NCBI GenBank assembly: GCA_030605085.1
Contig: JAUWBH010000076.1
Coordinates: forward strand, 1-25,596
From: Promethearchaeota archaeon
GTDB lineage: Archaea; Asgardarchaeota; Lokiarchaeia; Sigynarchaeales; SOKP01
Length of the DNA stretch: 25,596 nt
Direction of reading: 5' to 3'
Made by a program: the position numbers and the translations under genes. Shown here in pieces: positions 15,896-23,916 of the stretch; position 1 is the stretch's first letter, and every line of letters begins with the position of its first letter. The notes under the pieces are model-generated. The model did no database searches. It was not told the DNA's origin and worked only from the letters and a program-made list of their open reading frames with translations.

Positions 15896-18580
15896 ATGAT
15901 AGGAAATGGTAGTTTCGGGGTATGGATTACTGACAAGTACAAACTACCAGCATATAAATATACTTGTAATCAATATGTTGAACCAATAGCTAAAACTCTT
16001 ACTACATATGGTTTTTCAATTGATCATTATCATCAAATTGGAAACGATAGAATAACGGCAACAGCTCATAATGGGGGTTATGTTCAATTTTTAGAATCAA
16101 GCAGAGGATTTCAATGGTTAACTTATAGGGATGAAAAAAAGAAAAAGCTTGGAGGAGGAATTGTTTTTTTTAGTATGGAAAATTCTGAGGAATTTTGGTC
16201 TGATTTATATAATAAGGAAAATTCAGAAAAGAAATCCAATTATGAACGAATTTTCGGAATGGGGTATTTTCAAAAAAAGATTCAAAAACAACATCTGGAA
16301 ATTACTCATAATATTTGTGCTCCATTTTCAGATGATCCCGTTCTGATATCTGAGATTATTATTTCAAACAATTCTGGAAATGAATCAATCAAAAATGCTA
16401 AAATTGTTGATCTCTGGGATATTTATTTGCTTCATATATTAAGATCCTTAGTAGTAACCGCAAAAAATAGAAAGAAGTTCGGTAAAAGCAAATTTCTCAA
16501 TTTAATAGGCAAACTGATTAAATTTTCACAGAAATTAACAAGAACTGATACAGATGGTTCAAGGAAAAAGTTTGATAGGAAATTCAATTTTAACTGTTCT
16601 TATAATTTAGAATCACAGTCAATTTATCTTAAACCAAAATATAAAAAAAAGCCACCTAATAAACCAGACGAACCATCCAAACATAATTATTATCCACAAA
16701 CTATATTTTTGTCGATGTTACAAGGTACTGCGGCAAGAGTTTTCTGGAATTCCAAGAATATTGTAAAAAAAAACCACAAGGTAAGAATACAATGGGAAAA
16801 ATTACCTGTTCCTGAAAATCAAATTAACCAGAAGCGTACCAAGGATCCATGTCTTGGAATTGGTACCGAAATTGATTTAAAACCAAAAGAAGTAAAGAAA
16901 ATTGTTTTTATTTTTGGATATAGTAAAAAAGATGAGATCCCTCATTTAATAGAGAAATATAGAAAAATCACGTCAGAAGCGTCAATACTTAAGTGGAATG
17001 CTGAAAAATGGAAAAATGCCTTTATAGAACTAAATTGTGAAAAAGATTTGTGGTTAGGGCGTGAAACCAAATGGCACTCCTATTATACTAGAAGTGCTTG
17101 TTTTTTAGACGAATTTTTTCATTTACATAAATTCCCTCAGGGGTCAGTTTATTTGTTTGGACACGGTCTTGATGGTGCAATTAGAGATTACATGCTCTAT
17201 CTTTATCCAATCATATTTCTCAACAATAAATTGGCTAAAGAGTATTTAACATATGCCATTTCTTTTATGCGTCCAGATGGTAAATTACCTTACAGCATTT
17301 ATGGATTTGCGAAAACTTTTACCCGATCTGTACATTCTAAACCTTCCGATCTTTATATTTTTCTGATATGGGGAATAATTGAATATATCTATGTAACAAG
17401 GGACTTTAACTTTTTGCACGAAAAAATACCTTTTTACTCAAGGCCTCCTAAAAAGGAATCGACAGTTCTTGAAAAACTGTATATTGCTTTCGATTACTTG
17501 TTTTCCGATGAAGTAGGCTTTGGAGAGCATGGATTGATAAAATTTAACGACGGAGATTGGAATGATGGAGCAAGTTTAATGGTCAAAAACCGCAAGAAAT
17601 TTATAAAATACGGCGAATCTAATTTTAATTCTGCATTTGCTCTTTATATTATTCCAAAAGTTATTCCTTTATTTGAAAAATACAATTCCGATTTAGCTAA
17701 ACTATGTAAAGAAAAATACGATGAGCTAAAACGAGCTGTTATGAAGTCTTGGAACGGCAAATGGTTTTATAGAGGGTGGGATGGAAATGGTAATCCAATT
17801 GGAGATAAAAATATATACTTAGAACATCATAATTGGCTCTTAATTTCAAAAATTTTAGAAAAAGAACAAGCTACTGTTTTAATCGATGAGATTTTCAAAA
17901 ATTTAGATAAACCCTCACCGATAGGTCAGTATATCTCATTTCCTCCAGAGAAAACTCCATATAATATATTACCTAAGGGGTGGGATGTTAACGGGGGTGT
18001 GTGGCACGCTATGAATTCACTTTTAACATGGGGTTATTCCCAATACGATACTGAAAAAGCTTATAATTCATTAAAAAAAAATTCTTTAGCTCAAAGAGCA
18101 GAAGCTTATCCGGATATTTGGTATGGAATCTGGAGCGGTCCTGACGCTTATATTGCAAATTATGCTGAAAATCCAGGAGAGGCTTTTTACCACCTTCTTA
18201 CCCCAATGTGTGATTTTCCACTCATGAATCTTAATGTACACGCATGTTATCTATTGTCTGTTATTAAGGTTGCTGGAATTGAAGCAAACTATAATTCCTT
18301 AATTATTCATCCAAAAATAGATGATCAAAATTTTCACTTTAAATCTCCATTAATCTCAATAGAATCCTCTTTAAATTTAATTAAGATCGAGCTAAATCTA
18401 GAATATACTAAAGATTTGAAAATAAAAATCCGCAAGCCTAAATGGTGGAAAGAAGAATCTATTATTTTATTTAATGAGAATGATATTACTAAAAACAAAG
18501 AGCTTTCTGTAATTGATAATAATTATATCTCCATTAATGTAAAAGAGAATATTAAAAAAATCAATATTATTCTAAAATGA
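15896..18580 (+). CDS. GH94-family glycoside phosphorylase-like protein
   Basis: An 894-residue protein of the cellobiose/cellodextrin phosphorylase type (GH94, formerly glycosyltransferase 36). The N-terminal beta-sandwich begins GNGSFGVWITDKY. A helical linker follows, then an (alpha/alpha)6 barrel with the catalytic-region motif NDGDWNDGA at residues 551-559, where the second Asp of DWND should be the general acid. Further family blocks are EHHNWLLISKIL, PKGWDVNGGVWHAMNSLLTW, and PDIWYGIWSGPDAYIANYAENPG. Such enzymes reversibly phosphorolyse beta-glucosides to sugar 1-phosphate; the actual substrate is not predictable. There is no signal peptide, so it acts in the cytosol. The basic loop around residues 185-265 is longer than I expect for the family. 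ATG 15896 is the first possible start after an in-frame stop. Its TGA overlaps an ATG beginning the remnant downstream. Confidence 0.85.
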   Translation: MIGNGSFGVWITDKYKLPAYKYTCNQYVEPIAKTLTTYGFSIDHYHQIGNDRITATAHNGGYVQFLESSRGFQWLTYRDEKKKKLGGGIVFFSMENSEEFWSDLYNKENSEKKSNYERIFGMGYFQKKIQKQHLEITHNICAPFSDDPVLISEIIISNNSGNESIKNAKIVDLWDIYLLHILRSLVVTAKNRKKFGKSKFLNLIGKLIKFSQKLTRTDTDGSRKKFDRKFNFNCSYNLESQSIYLKPKYKKKPPNKPDEPSKHNYYPQTIFLSMLQGTAARVFWNSKNIVKKNHKVRIQWEKLPVPENQINQKRTKDPCLGIGTEIDLKPKEVKKIVFIFGYSKKDEIPHLIEKYRKITSEASILKWNAEKWKNAFIELNCEKDLWLGRETKWHSYYTRSACFLDEFFHLHKFPQGSVYLFGHGLDGAIRDYMLYLYPIIFLNNKLAKEYLTYAISFMRPDGKLPYSIYGFAKTFTRSVHSKPSDLYIFLIWGIIEYIYVTRDFNFLHEKIPFYSRPPKKESTVLEKLYIAFDYLFSDEVGFGEHGLIKFNDGDWNDGASLMVKNRKKFIKYGESNFNSAFALYIIPKVIPLFEKYNSDLAKLCKEKYDELKRAVMKSWNGKWFYRGWDGNGNPIGDKNIYLEHHNWLLISKILEKEQATVLIDEIFKNLDKPSPIGQYISFPPEKTPYNILPKGWDVNGGVWHAMNSLLTWGYSQYDTEKAYNSLKKNSLAQRAEAYPDIWYGIWSGPDAYIANYAENPGEAFYHLLTPMCDFPLMNLNVHACYLLSVIKVAGIEANYNSLIIHPKIDDQNFHFKSPLISIESSLNLIKIELNLEYTKDLKIKIRKPKWWKEESIILFNENDITKNKELSVIDNNYISINVKENIKKINIILK

Positions 18581-18816
18581 TCTTTTTATTATCGATTACT
18601 CTATTTAAAAATTTAGTAAATCTCTATTTGGACCCATTAAAAAATGGGAAAGTAATTGCCGTACGAGGTCTTGCTAACGATAGAATCAAGTTTGCCTATA
18701 AAGACGAAAATCTAAAAATGGGATAGGACACTTACTACTATGCGTGCGTAACTCAATTTGATGAAGAACATGGTTAGTCATCCCCAATATGGGTTCAGTA
18801 TTTAAATGATTATTAG
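18577..18816 (+). pseudogene. Decayed gene remnant with in-frame TAG codons
   Basis: An ATG at 18577 overlaps the GH94 stop (ATGA) and opens 49 codons ending GLANDRIKFAYKDENLKMG before TAG at 18724. The same frame continues as DTYYYACVTQFDEEHG to TAG 18775 and then SSPIWVQYLNDY to TAG 18814. All three pieces look coding-like, with ordinary codon use, and all interruptions are TAG. The simplest reading is a degraded gene once translated with GH94. TAG read-through is a less likely alternative. I see no other element in the gap before the SET gene. No family is recognised. Confidence 0.4.
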
Positions 18817-18901
18817 AAATATTTTTTAGTTAAAATGTCTAATAATTATTCTGTTGTAAATATTTTGAAAATTTTATTTGAAACGCAGATTTAAGATGTA
18901 A

Positions 18902-19309
18902 ATGGGGATTAATGTGAATATTCTCTTAGAAGTCAAATTTATATCTTCTAAAAAAGGAAAAGGCGTAATTGCGAAGAAAAATATTACAAAGGGAACAATT
19001 GTAGATATAGCTCATGTTATACTAATATCTAATGAAGATTATGACTCACTAGAGAAAACAATTTTATACAATTATATTTATGAATGGGACGATCCAAACA
19101 ATCCTGATTATAATAGTGCTATCGCTTTAAGTGGCGTTGGCCAATTTTTTAATCACTCATATGGGCCAAATTTGCGTTATATTTATGATTATAAAAATAA
19201 AACCATAAAATATATTACATTAAGAGATATCTCGAAAGGTGAAGAATTAACCGCAAATTATAACGGGATTGTTGAAGATAAAAGTCCAGTTTGGTTTGAA
19301 GTCGAGTAA
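18902..19309 (+). CDS. Stand-alone SET-domain protein (putative lysine methyltransferase)
   Basis: A 135-residue protein consisting of a single minimal SET domain, which transfers a methyl group from S-adenosylmethionine to protein lysines. The visible motifs are the N-terminal SSKKGKGVIAKKNITKGTIV (G-x-G for AdoMet binding), FFNHSYGPNLRY at residues 82-93 with the NHS...N signature, and GEELTANYNG at 113-122 containing the catalytic-region Tyr120. There is no pre-SET or post-SET cysteine cluster and no accessory domain. Short SET proteins of this type occur in bacteria and archaea as well as eukaryotes, so the substrate may be ribosomal or chromatin proteins. ATG 18902 lacks a clear Shine-Dalgarno. 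It stands alone on its transcription unit. Confidence 0.88.
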   Translation: MGINVNILLEVKFISSKKGKGVIAKKNITKGTIVDIAHVILISNEDYDSLEKTILYNYIYEWDDPNNPDYNSAIALSGVGQFFNHSYGPNLRYIYDYKNKTIKYITLRDISKGEELTANYNGIVEDKSPVWFEVE

Positions 19310-19458
19310 CTTTTTTAATTAAAAAAGATTTTTAAAAACTTATTTTATATTATAAGAAAGTAAAGATAAATCAAAATACCTTTATTTTCAATTAAAAAAA
19401 TTTAATATGTAACATTAGGTTAAGTTTATACGAGTTGCAAAGAAAAAGAACTTATTAA

Positions 19459-21363
19459 ATGACTGGTAGGATTGAGGAGTTTTTAGGTTTATTGGGGAAA
19501 TTTAAAAAGTTCAAACATCGGATAATATCTGAATATGCAAATGATTTGATTATTGTAATTAATCAGAATTTAGAAGTGGAATATACAAACGAAATGAATT
19601 TTTTAACAATTTTAGGGTATGATTTTAAAGAAATCCAAAGCACATTTACTAAACAAATAATTTGGCACGAAGAAGATTTTGAGAAAGCTATTAAATTATT
19701 TGATAAGATTTTTGAAAAAGGAGAAGGTATATCTCAATTAAGATTGAAGCATAAAAATGGTAAATTTATATGGTTCGAAATAAAAGGAAATAGATTTATT
19801 GAAAATAATATTAAAAAATTGCTATTAATATCACGAGATATTTCTGAAAGGAAAAAAGCTGAGGAAAAACTAAAAGAATCTGAAGAAAAATATCGTAATA
19901 TTATTGAGAATTCTAAGGAAGGTTATTTTGAAGTTGATTTAAAAGGAAATTTTACTTTTTTCAACGATGCGCTCTGCAAACAATTAAAATATTCACCTGA
20001 GGAATTAATGGGAATGAACTTTAAAAGTTATATGACTGAGGAAAATAGCAAGAGGACATTTAATGTTTTTAATGAGGTTTACAGAACTGAAATTGAAAAA
20101 AAAGATTTTCAATACGAATTAGTTACTAAAGATGGTACAAGGATTTACGGTGAATCCAGTATTTCTTTGAGGTACGATGGTGATGGAAGAAAGATTGGAT
20201 TTAGTGGCTTTTTACGGGATATAACTGAAAGAAAAAAAGCTGAGGAAAAACTAAAAGAATCCGAAGAAAAATTCCGTCATTTATTTGAAAAGTCACCGTT
20301 TGCTATATTACTAGTTGATTTGGAAGGGACAATTTACGATTGTAATGTTGCTACAGAAAAAATATTTGGTTATAAAAAAGAAGATATTATAAGTGAAAAT
20401 TTCTTAAATTCAAAGTTTTTTCCCAAAGAATCTCAACCTGTTTTGAAAAAAATTATAGATACATTTTCCAGAAATGAAAGTGTAGAATCAATGGAAATTC
20501 AGGTTTATAAAAAAGATGGGAGTTTAACTTGGATACAGCTTGAAGTGTCAATTGTCAAAATAGGAGCTCAGAGTTTTATTCAAGCTATTGCTCAAGACAC
20601 TACTGAAAAGAAAAATCGTGAAATCTTAATATTTGAACAGAATAAGAAATTAAGTGAAATTAATGTATTAAAAACAGAATTGATGAGAACAACATCTCAC
20701 GAATTAAAAACACCTCTTATATCGATCAAGGGCTTTACGGATCTATTATTAGACGTCCATTACGATAAATTTGACGATGATACCATCTCAATTTTCAATG
20801 AAATAAAACAAGGTTGCGTTAGACTTGAAAAGCTTATAATGTACATCTTGGAAGCGGCTAAACTAGAATCTGGTCAAATTAAGCTAAAATATACCGAGGA
20901 AGATTTTAGTTTTTTAATTAAATATTGTGTAGAAGAACTGAAAATGCTGTACAAAATGCGAGACCAAACAATATCGTTAAAAATTCACGAAAAATTAATA
21001 ACTAAGTTTGAAAAGGAGAGAATTTATGAGGTCATTAGCAATTTATTGTCAAACGCTATAAAATATTCTCCTCCGAAAAGCGAGATTATTGTAAAATCTG
21101 AAATAAAAGATGGGTTTATTATAATATCAGTTAAAGATAGCGGGATCGGATTTACGGATGATGAGAAAAATAAAATCTTTAAACAATTTGGAAAGATTAA
21201 GCGTTACGATCAAGATATCGATATTGAAATAGGAGGAACAGGTTTAGGCTTATATATAGCAAAAAAGATCGTGGAATTACACGGTGGAAGTATTTGGATG
21301 GAATCTGAAGGGAGAAATAAGGGTTCTACTTTCTATTTTTCTTTACCTTTAGTTAAAGATTGA
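19459..21363 (+). CDS. Soluble PAS-PAS-PAS histidine kinase
   Basis: A 634-residue two-component sensor kinase with no membrane segment. Three PAS domains lie at about 20-130, 143-257 and 270-383. They are followed by a HisKA domain with phospho-His414 in TTSHELKTPL and a HATPase_c domain with N-box ISNLLSNAIKYSP, G1 DSGIGF at 560-565 and G2 GGTGLGLYIAKK from 582. It would sense a cytosolic cue and autophosphorylate; no response regulator is encoded nearby, so it is an orphan. The linkers after PAS1 and PAS2 are almost identical (SERKKAEEKLKESEEKYR versus TERKKAEEKLKESEEKFR). The DNA behind them is a 63-bp direct repeat at 19834-19896 and 20215-20277, showing recent PAS-unit duplication or conversion. 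The stop is 9 bp from the convergent endonuclease IV stop. Confidence 0.93.
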   Translation: MTGRIEEFLGLLGKFKKFKHRIISEYANDLIIVINQNLEVEYTNEMNFLTILGYDFKEIQSTFTKQIIWHEEDFEKAIKLFDKIFEKGEGISQLRLKHKNGKFIWFEIKGNRFIENNIKKLLLISRDISERKKAEEKLKESEEKYRNIIENSKEGYFEVDLKGNFTFFNDALCKQLKYSPEELMGMNFKSYMTEENSKRTFNVFNEVYRTEIEKKDFQYELVTKDGTRIYGESSISLRYDGDGRKIGFSGFLRDITERKKAEEKLKESEEKFRHLFEKSPFAILLVDLEGTIYDCNVATEKIFGYKKEDIISENFLNSKFFPKESQPVLKKIIDTFSRNESVESMEIQVYKKDGSLTWIQLEVSIVKIGAQSFIQAIAQDTTEKKNREILIFEQNKKLSEINVLKTELMRTTSHELKTPLISIKGFTDLLLDVHYDKFDDDTISIFNEIKQGCVRLEKLIMYILEAAKLESGQIKLKYTEEDFSFLIKYCVEELKMLYKMRDQTISLKIHEKLITKFEKERIYEVISNLLSNAIKYSPPKSEIIVKSEIKDGFIIISVKDSGIGFTDDEKNKIFKQFGKIKRYDQDIDIEIGGTGLGLYIAKKIVELHGGSIWMESEGRNKGSTFYFSLPLVKD

Positions 21364-21372
21364 ATTTTGAAA

Positions 21373-22251
21373 TTAGCTTTTTATTAGCGATTTTAAAATT
21401 GCCAAATTCATAATATCAAACGATTTATCTTTACCTTTTGGCGATTTTGGCGTTTCTAAAATGCCTGGATGGTTTTTAAATTTTTCGTCGTTTACGAAGA
21501 AACTAAAAGGTTCTTTACCAATCTTTCCTTGCCCAATATGAGTGTGTCGATCGACTCGAGAACCTAAATTTTTATCAGTATCGTTTATATGAAATGCATA
21601 CAAATAGTTTAAACCAATTATTTCGTCAAACTCGTCCCACATATCATCATATTTTTTTTTAGTCGTGAAATCGTATCCAGCGGCAAAGGAATGAGCTGTG
21701 TCAAAGCAAACTCCAATCCTATCTTTATTATTTACTTTGTCTATTATTGTTTTAAGATGATGAAATTTGTGTCCTAAACCCTTTCCTTGCCCAGCGGTAG
21801 TTTCTAATAAAATTATTATAGTTGATTTCTCTGTTTCTTCCATCAATTTATTCAATTGTTCTGCGATTTGGTATAAAGCCTCCTTTTTAGTTATCTGGTC
21901 CTCATCGCTTTTGGGTATAACGCCCGGGTGTATGTTTTCAAAATCTAATCCTAATTCTTCAGCTTTAATCAACTCATCTAGCATAGCTTCGTATGATTTA
22001 TTTAACTTTTCTTCGTCCAAGCTGGCAAGGTTTATCAAATAGCTATTATGCGTGATTATCGGCCAAATTTTTTTTTTCAATTCTTCTTTCTTTTCAAGGA
22101 AATCGTCAATTTCTTTCTTTTCTAAAGGTTTTGACGACCAAGAACGAACATTCCTAATAAACACCTGTATTGCCTCACAGCCCAGCTCTTTTCCTCTAAC
22201 TAAAGCCAAGTATCTACCTCCAGAAATGCTCATATGCGCTCCTAATCTCAA
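21373..22251 (-). CDS. nfo: Endonuclease IV (AP endonuclease)
   Basis: A 292-residue TIM-barrel, zinc-dependent apurinic/apyrimidinic endonuclease of base excision repair; E. coli Nfo has 285 residues. All nine metal ligands of the family can be matched: His68 (THNSYLINLA), His108 (IHPG), Glu150 (LLETTAGQG), Asp184 and His187 (CFDTAHSFAAG), His221 (FHINDT), Asp234 and His236 (SRVDRHTHIG), and Glu266 (ILETP). It is therefore expected to be active on abasic sites. The start is TTG at 22251 with AAGGTGAG 6 nt upstream, a strong Shine-Dalgarno. The region upstream to 22477 holds no gene that I can support. Confidence 0.95.
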   Translation of the reverse strand: MRLGAHMSISGGRYLALVRGKELGCEAIQVFIRNVRSWSSKPLEKKEIDDFLEKKEELKKKIWPIITHNSYLINLASLDEEKLNKSYEAMLDELIKAEELGLDFENIHPGVIPKSDEDQITKKEALYQIAEQLNKLMEETEKSTIIILLETTAGQGKGLGHKFHHLKTIIDKVNNKDRIGVCFDTAHSFAAGYDFTTKKKYDDMWDEFDEIIGLNYLYAFHINDTDKNLGSRVDRHTHIGQGKIGKEPFSFFVNDEKFKNHPGILETPKSPKGKDKSFDIMNLAILKSLIKS

Positions 22252-22477
22252 TAATATCTCACCTTAAATGCATCCAAAATAAAATGTTATTATTTATTTT
22301 AAGTATAAATTCTTAAAAAAGGTCAGTAAAACTTCTAAAATATAAAAGTATGAAAATCTTAATGGATGGGGTCCGATTACGCTTTTTTTTAATAAAAAAA
22401 AAGATGTTAATATTGGGCAATAAATTTTTAAAGAAAATAAAAATATTTATCTTTCTTATTTCTTATTTTATTTTATT

Positions 22478-22499
22478 AAAAAGGTGATTAAACCTTTTT
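22478..22499. repeat. 8-bp inverted repeat at the end of the gene remnant
   Basis: AAAAAGGT, a 6-nt loop GATTAA, then ACCTTTTT. The arms are perfect and could form a hairpin. It spans the stop codon of the minus-strand remnant. Neither strand shows a clean oligo-T tract right after it, so a terminator role is uncertain. Confidence 0.4.
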
Positions 22500-22763
22500 A
22501 AATTTAGAGTAGTGAAAAAAATATGCAGAGTGTTCAAGCAAAAAAGGAAGGATTAATTTTTCAGGTAATTCAATCTCAAATTTCGTATTGTTAGAATTTT
22601 CTTCTAAAATCTCTTCTTCGTCATGGATCAAATTTTTAATTCTACAAACCTTATAAGATATGTCAAATTTCTTTAAGAAATTTGCCGATTCAGGAGAATA
22701 TTCTATCCTAATTTCGCGTTCGATCTCGTATTCGGGAAGGATATTCTCCTTCTCTAATTTAAT
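22488..22763 (-). pseudogene. Coding remnant of about 91 codons without a start
   Basis: The minus-strand frame from an in-frame TAG at 22766-22764 down to TAA at 22490-22488 gives 91 residues of charged, coding-like sequence. Examples are LPEYEIEREIRIEYSPESA, FLKKFDISYKVCRIKNLIHD and LPEKLILPFLLEHSAYFFHY. There is no ATG, GTG or TTG in the N-terminal part, so this is best read as the 3' end of a broken gene, or a gene with a non-canonical start or a base error. I do not recognise a family. It lies between endonuclease IV and the small basic ORF on the same strand, in a patch that also carries a direct repeat. Confidence 0.45.
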
Positions 22764-22872
22764 CTAAAGATTTTAAATTTAGGTTATAATCTTTTATAGA
22801 ATGAATTAAAACTTAATTTTAAAGAAGGATTATAATTTTTGGTGTTTCATTAATTCAGTTTTTAATAATATA

Positions 22873-22951
22873 ATATTGAATTAACAGGCTTATTTATTGG
22901 TTTTATAATATAAATATATTATATTGAATTAACAGGCTTATTTATTGGTTT
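22873..22951. repeat. 31-bp direct repeat pair, 17-bp spacer
   Basis: Two identical copies of a 31-bp sequence containing GAATTAACAGGCTTATTTAT, at 22873-22903 and 22921-22951, with a 17-bp AT-only spacer. The second copy encodes the last ten codons of the small basic ORF on the minus strand; the first lies just beyond its stop. The period of 48 bp is a multiple of three, so the frame is kept. Too few copies and too short a spacer for a CRISPR; a local tandem duplication is more likely. Confidence 0.85.
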
Positions 22952-23056
22952 CTTTTGTTTTTGTATTGTTTTTTTTTTAATCTCCCACTTTTGTCGGAGT
23001 TTTTTAGCAATGGGTTTAAAAGACTTTTTTATTCTAATTTCACGATTATCTCTCAT
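22919..23056 (-). CDS. Small basic ORF overlapping the Ntn hydrolase gene (45 aa)
   Basis: The ATG at 23056 overlaps the TGA of the Ntn hydrolase gene as ATGA, an arrangement typical of translational coupling. The product would be 45 residues with a strongly basic composition (MRDNREIRIKKSFKPIAKKL, then many Lys/Gln, ending KPINKPVNSI). No family is recognised. The C-terminal codons lie in one copy of a 31-bp direct repeat whose second copy is downstream of the stop. The Lys-rich part depends on a ten-A run, so the frame is sensitive to a single-base error. It may be a real nucleic-acid-binding peptide or chance. Confidence 0.4.
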   Translation of the reverse strand: MRDNREIRIKKSFKPIAKKLRQKWEIKKKTIQKQKKPINKPVNSI

Positions 23057-23847
23057 TTTATTAGCTCCTTTATTTTCTCTATATTTTTATTATATAAATC
23101 TTGAATTTTAAATCTTTCTTCTTCATATATTTTCTCAAACTCTTTCATTTCTTTTGAATCGTTTAAGATTAATAACGGTTCTTTATTTTGTCTGATAATT
23201 AAAACATCTGTGTGCTTTCCTACTCCTGTGTGTGCTTCAGCAGTTCTTTTTGCTCTATATACGAATAATAGCCCTTGTTCTAATGAACAATCTGGATTAT
23301 ATTCTCCGACATCAAAAAAAACATCGGAAAATAAATCACCAGAACCAATAGTATCGTGAAAAATTTCAGATCTGTTATATTTCTCTCCTAATGGATCAAT
23401 TTGAATTATCTGAGGTTCATTTTTACTATTAAAACCGATTACTAATGCTGAGCAATCTAAGCGTGTCTCTTCCAGATTTCCATAAATCCAATTAATAATC
23501 TCTTCTGGTATTTTACCCTGATCGTGAAGAATATATTCTTTAAATTCTTTTTTGCTTAAAAATGTATAATTTAATATTAAATTCTCTTCTCTTTTTTTAT
23601 TTTCTTCCTTATAAATATCTATTATTGAATCAATAAATGGTTCAAATAAATTATTTTCCTCTATTTTATCTTTCACGCAAATCATATCTAATAAAGTTCC
23701 AGCAAATCCAATACCATAAGAACCTATACGATAAATTTTCTCTGATTTTGCTTCTGCTTCATATGTATCATAAGCTGTAACTAAACGATCAGCAATTAAT
23801 ATAATTGCTTTCTTCTTATTACATATAGAAGCTTGAATTATTGTCAA
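23053..23847 (-). CDS. Proteasome-fold Ntn hydrolase-like protein
   Basis: A 264-residue protein whose first 50 residues match the start of proteasome beta subunits and HslV: TIIQASICNKKKAIILIADR (Thr1...ADR, with Asp in place of Asp/Glu17), then EKIYRIGSYGIGFAG with a Lys at the Lys33 place. A later IGSGD near residue 165 fits the conserved GSG. The C-terminus is a charged helix (EMKEFEKIYEEERFKIQDLY). The frame also offers a TTG at 23859, but that one is part of the Shine-Dalgarno. Using TTG 23847 gives Met-Thr, so Met removal would expose a catalytic Thr without a propeptide. It is not a canonical PsmB, being longer and divergent. It heads an accessory minus-strand cluster; substrate and assembly are unknown. 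Confidence 0.7.
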   Translation of the reverse strand: MTIIQASICNKKKAIILIADRLVTAYDTYEAEAKSEKIYRIGSYGIGFAGTLLDMICVKDKIEENNLFEPFIDSIIDIYKEENKKREENLILNYTFLSKKEFKEYILHDQGKIPEEIINWIYGNLEETRLDCSALVIGFNSKNEPQIIQIDPLGEKYNRSEIFHDTIGSGDLFSDVFFDVGEYNPDCSLEQGLLFVYRAKRTAEAHTGVGKHTDVLIIRQNKEPLLILNDSKEMKEFEKIYEEERFKIQDLYNKNIEKIKELIK

Positions 23848-23851
23848 TTGA

Positions 23852-23857
23852 ATCACC
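23852..23857 (-). promoter_or_regulatory. Shine-Dalgarno that sets the Ntn hydrolase start
   Basis: GGTGAT on the minus strand, complementary to the archaeal anti-Shine-Dalgarno, 4 nt before TTG 23847 (6 nt from GGTG). The same GGTG-to-start distance of 5-7 nt is seen at the CheA-like, winged-helix and endonuclease IV genes in this window, which supports the downstream TTG. Confidence 0.6.
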
Positions 23858-23916
23858 AAGATTATAAAATTTTCTATAAATATTTAATTAAGGAAAGAAT
23901 TTATTCTTTAATTTTT

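Noticed and set aside
18728..18800. A tRNA-like string around GGGTTCAGTA
   Set aside because: No matching acceptor, anticodon or D arms; the stretch is better explained as part of the coding remnant.
22350..22487. Plus-strand 45-codon ORF (MKILMDGVRLRFF...) upstream of the minus-strand remnant
   Set aside because: Composition is Ile/Lys/Phe-rich as expected for chance translation of AT-rich DNA; no Shine-Dalgarno, no recognisable motif.
22873..22951. 31-bp direct repeats as a CRISPR array
   Set aside because: Only two copies, a 17-bp AT-only spacer, no cas genes in the window, and one copy overlaps a coding frame.
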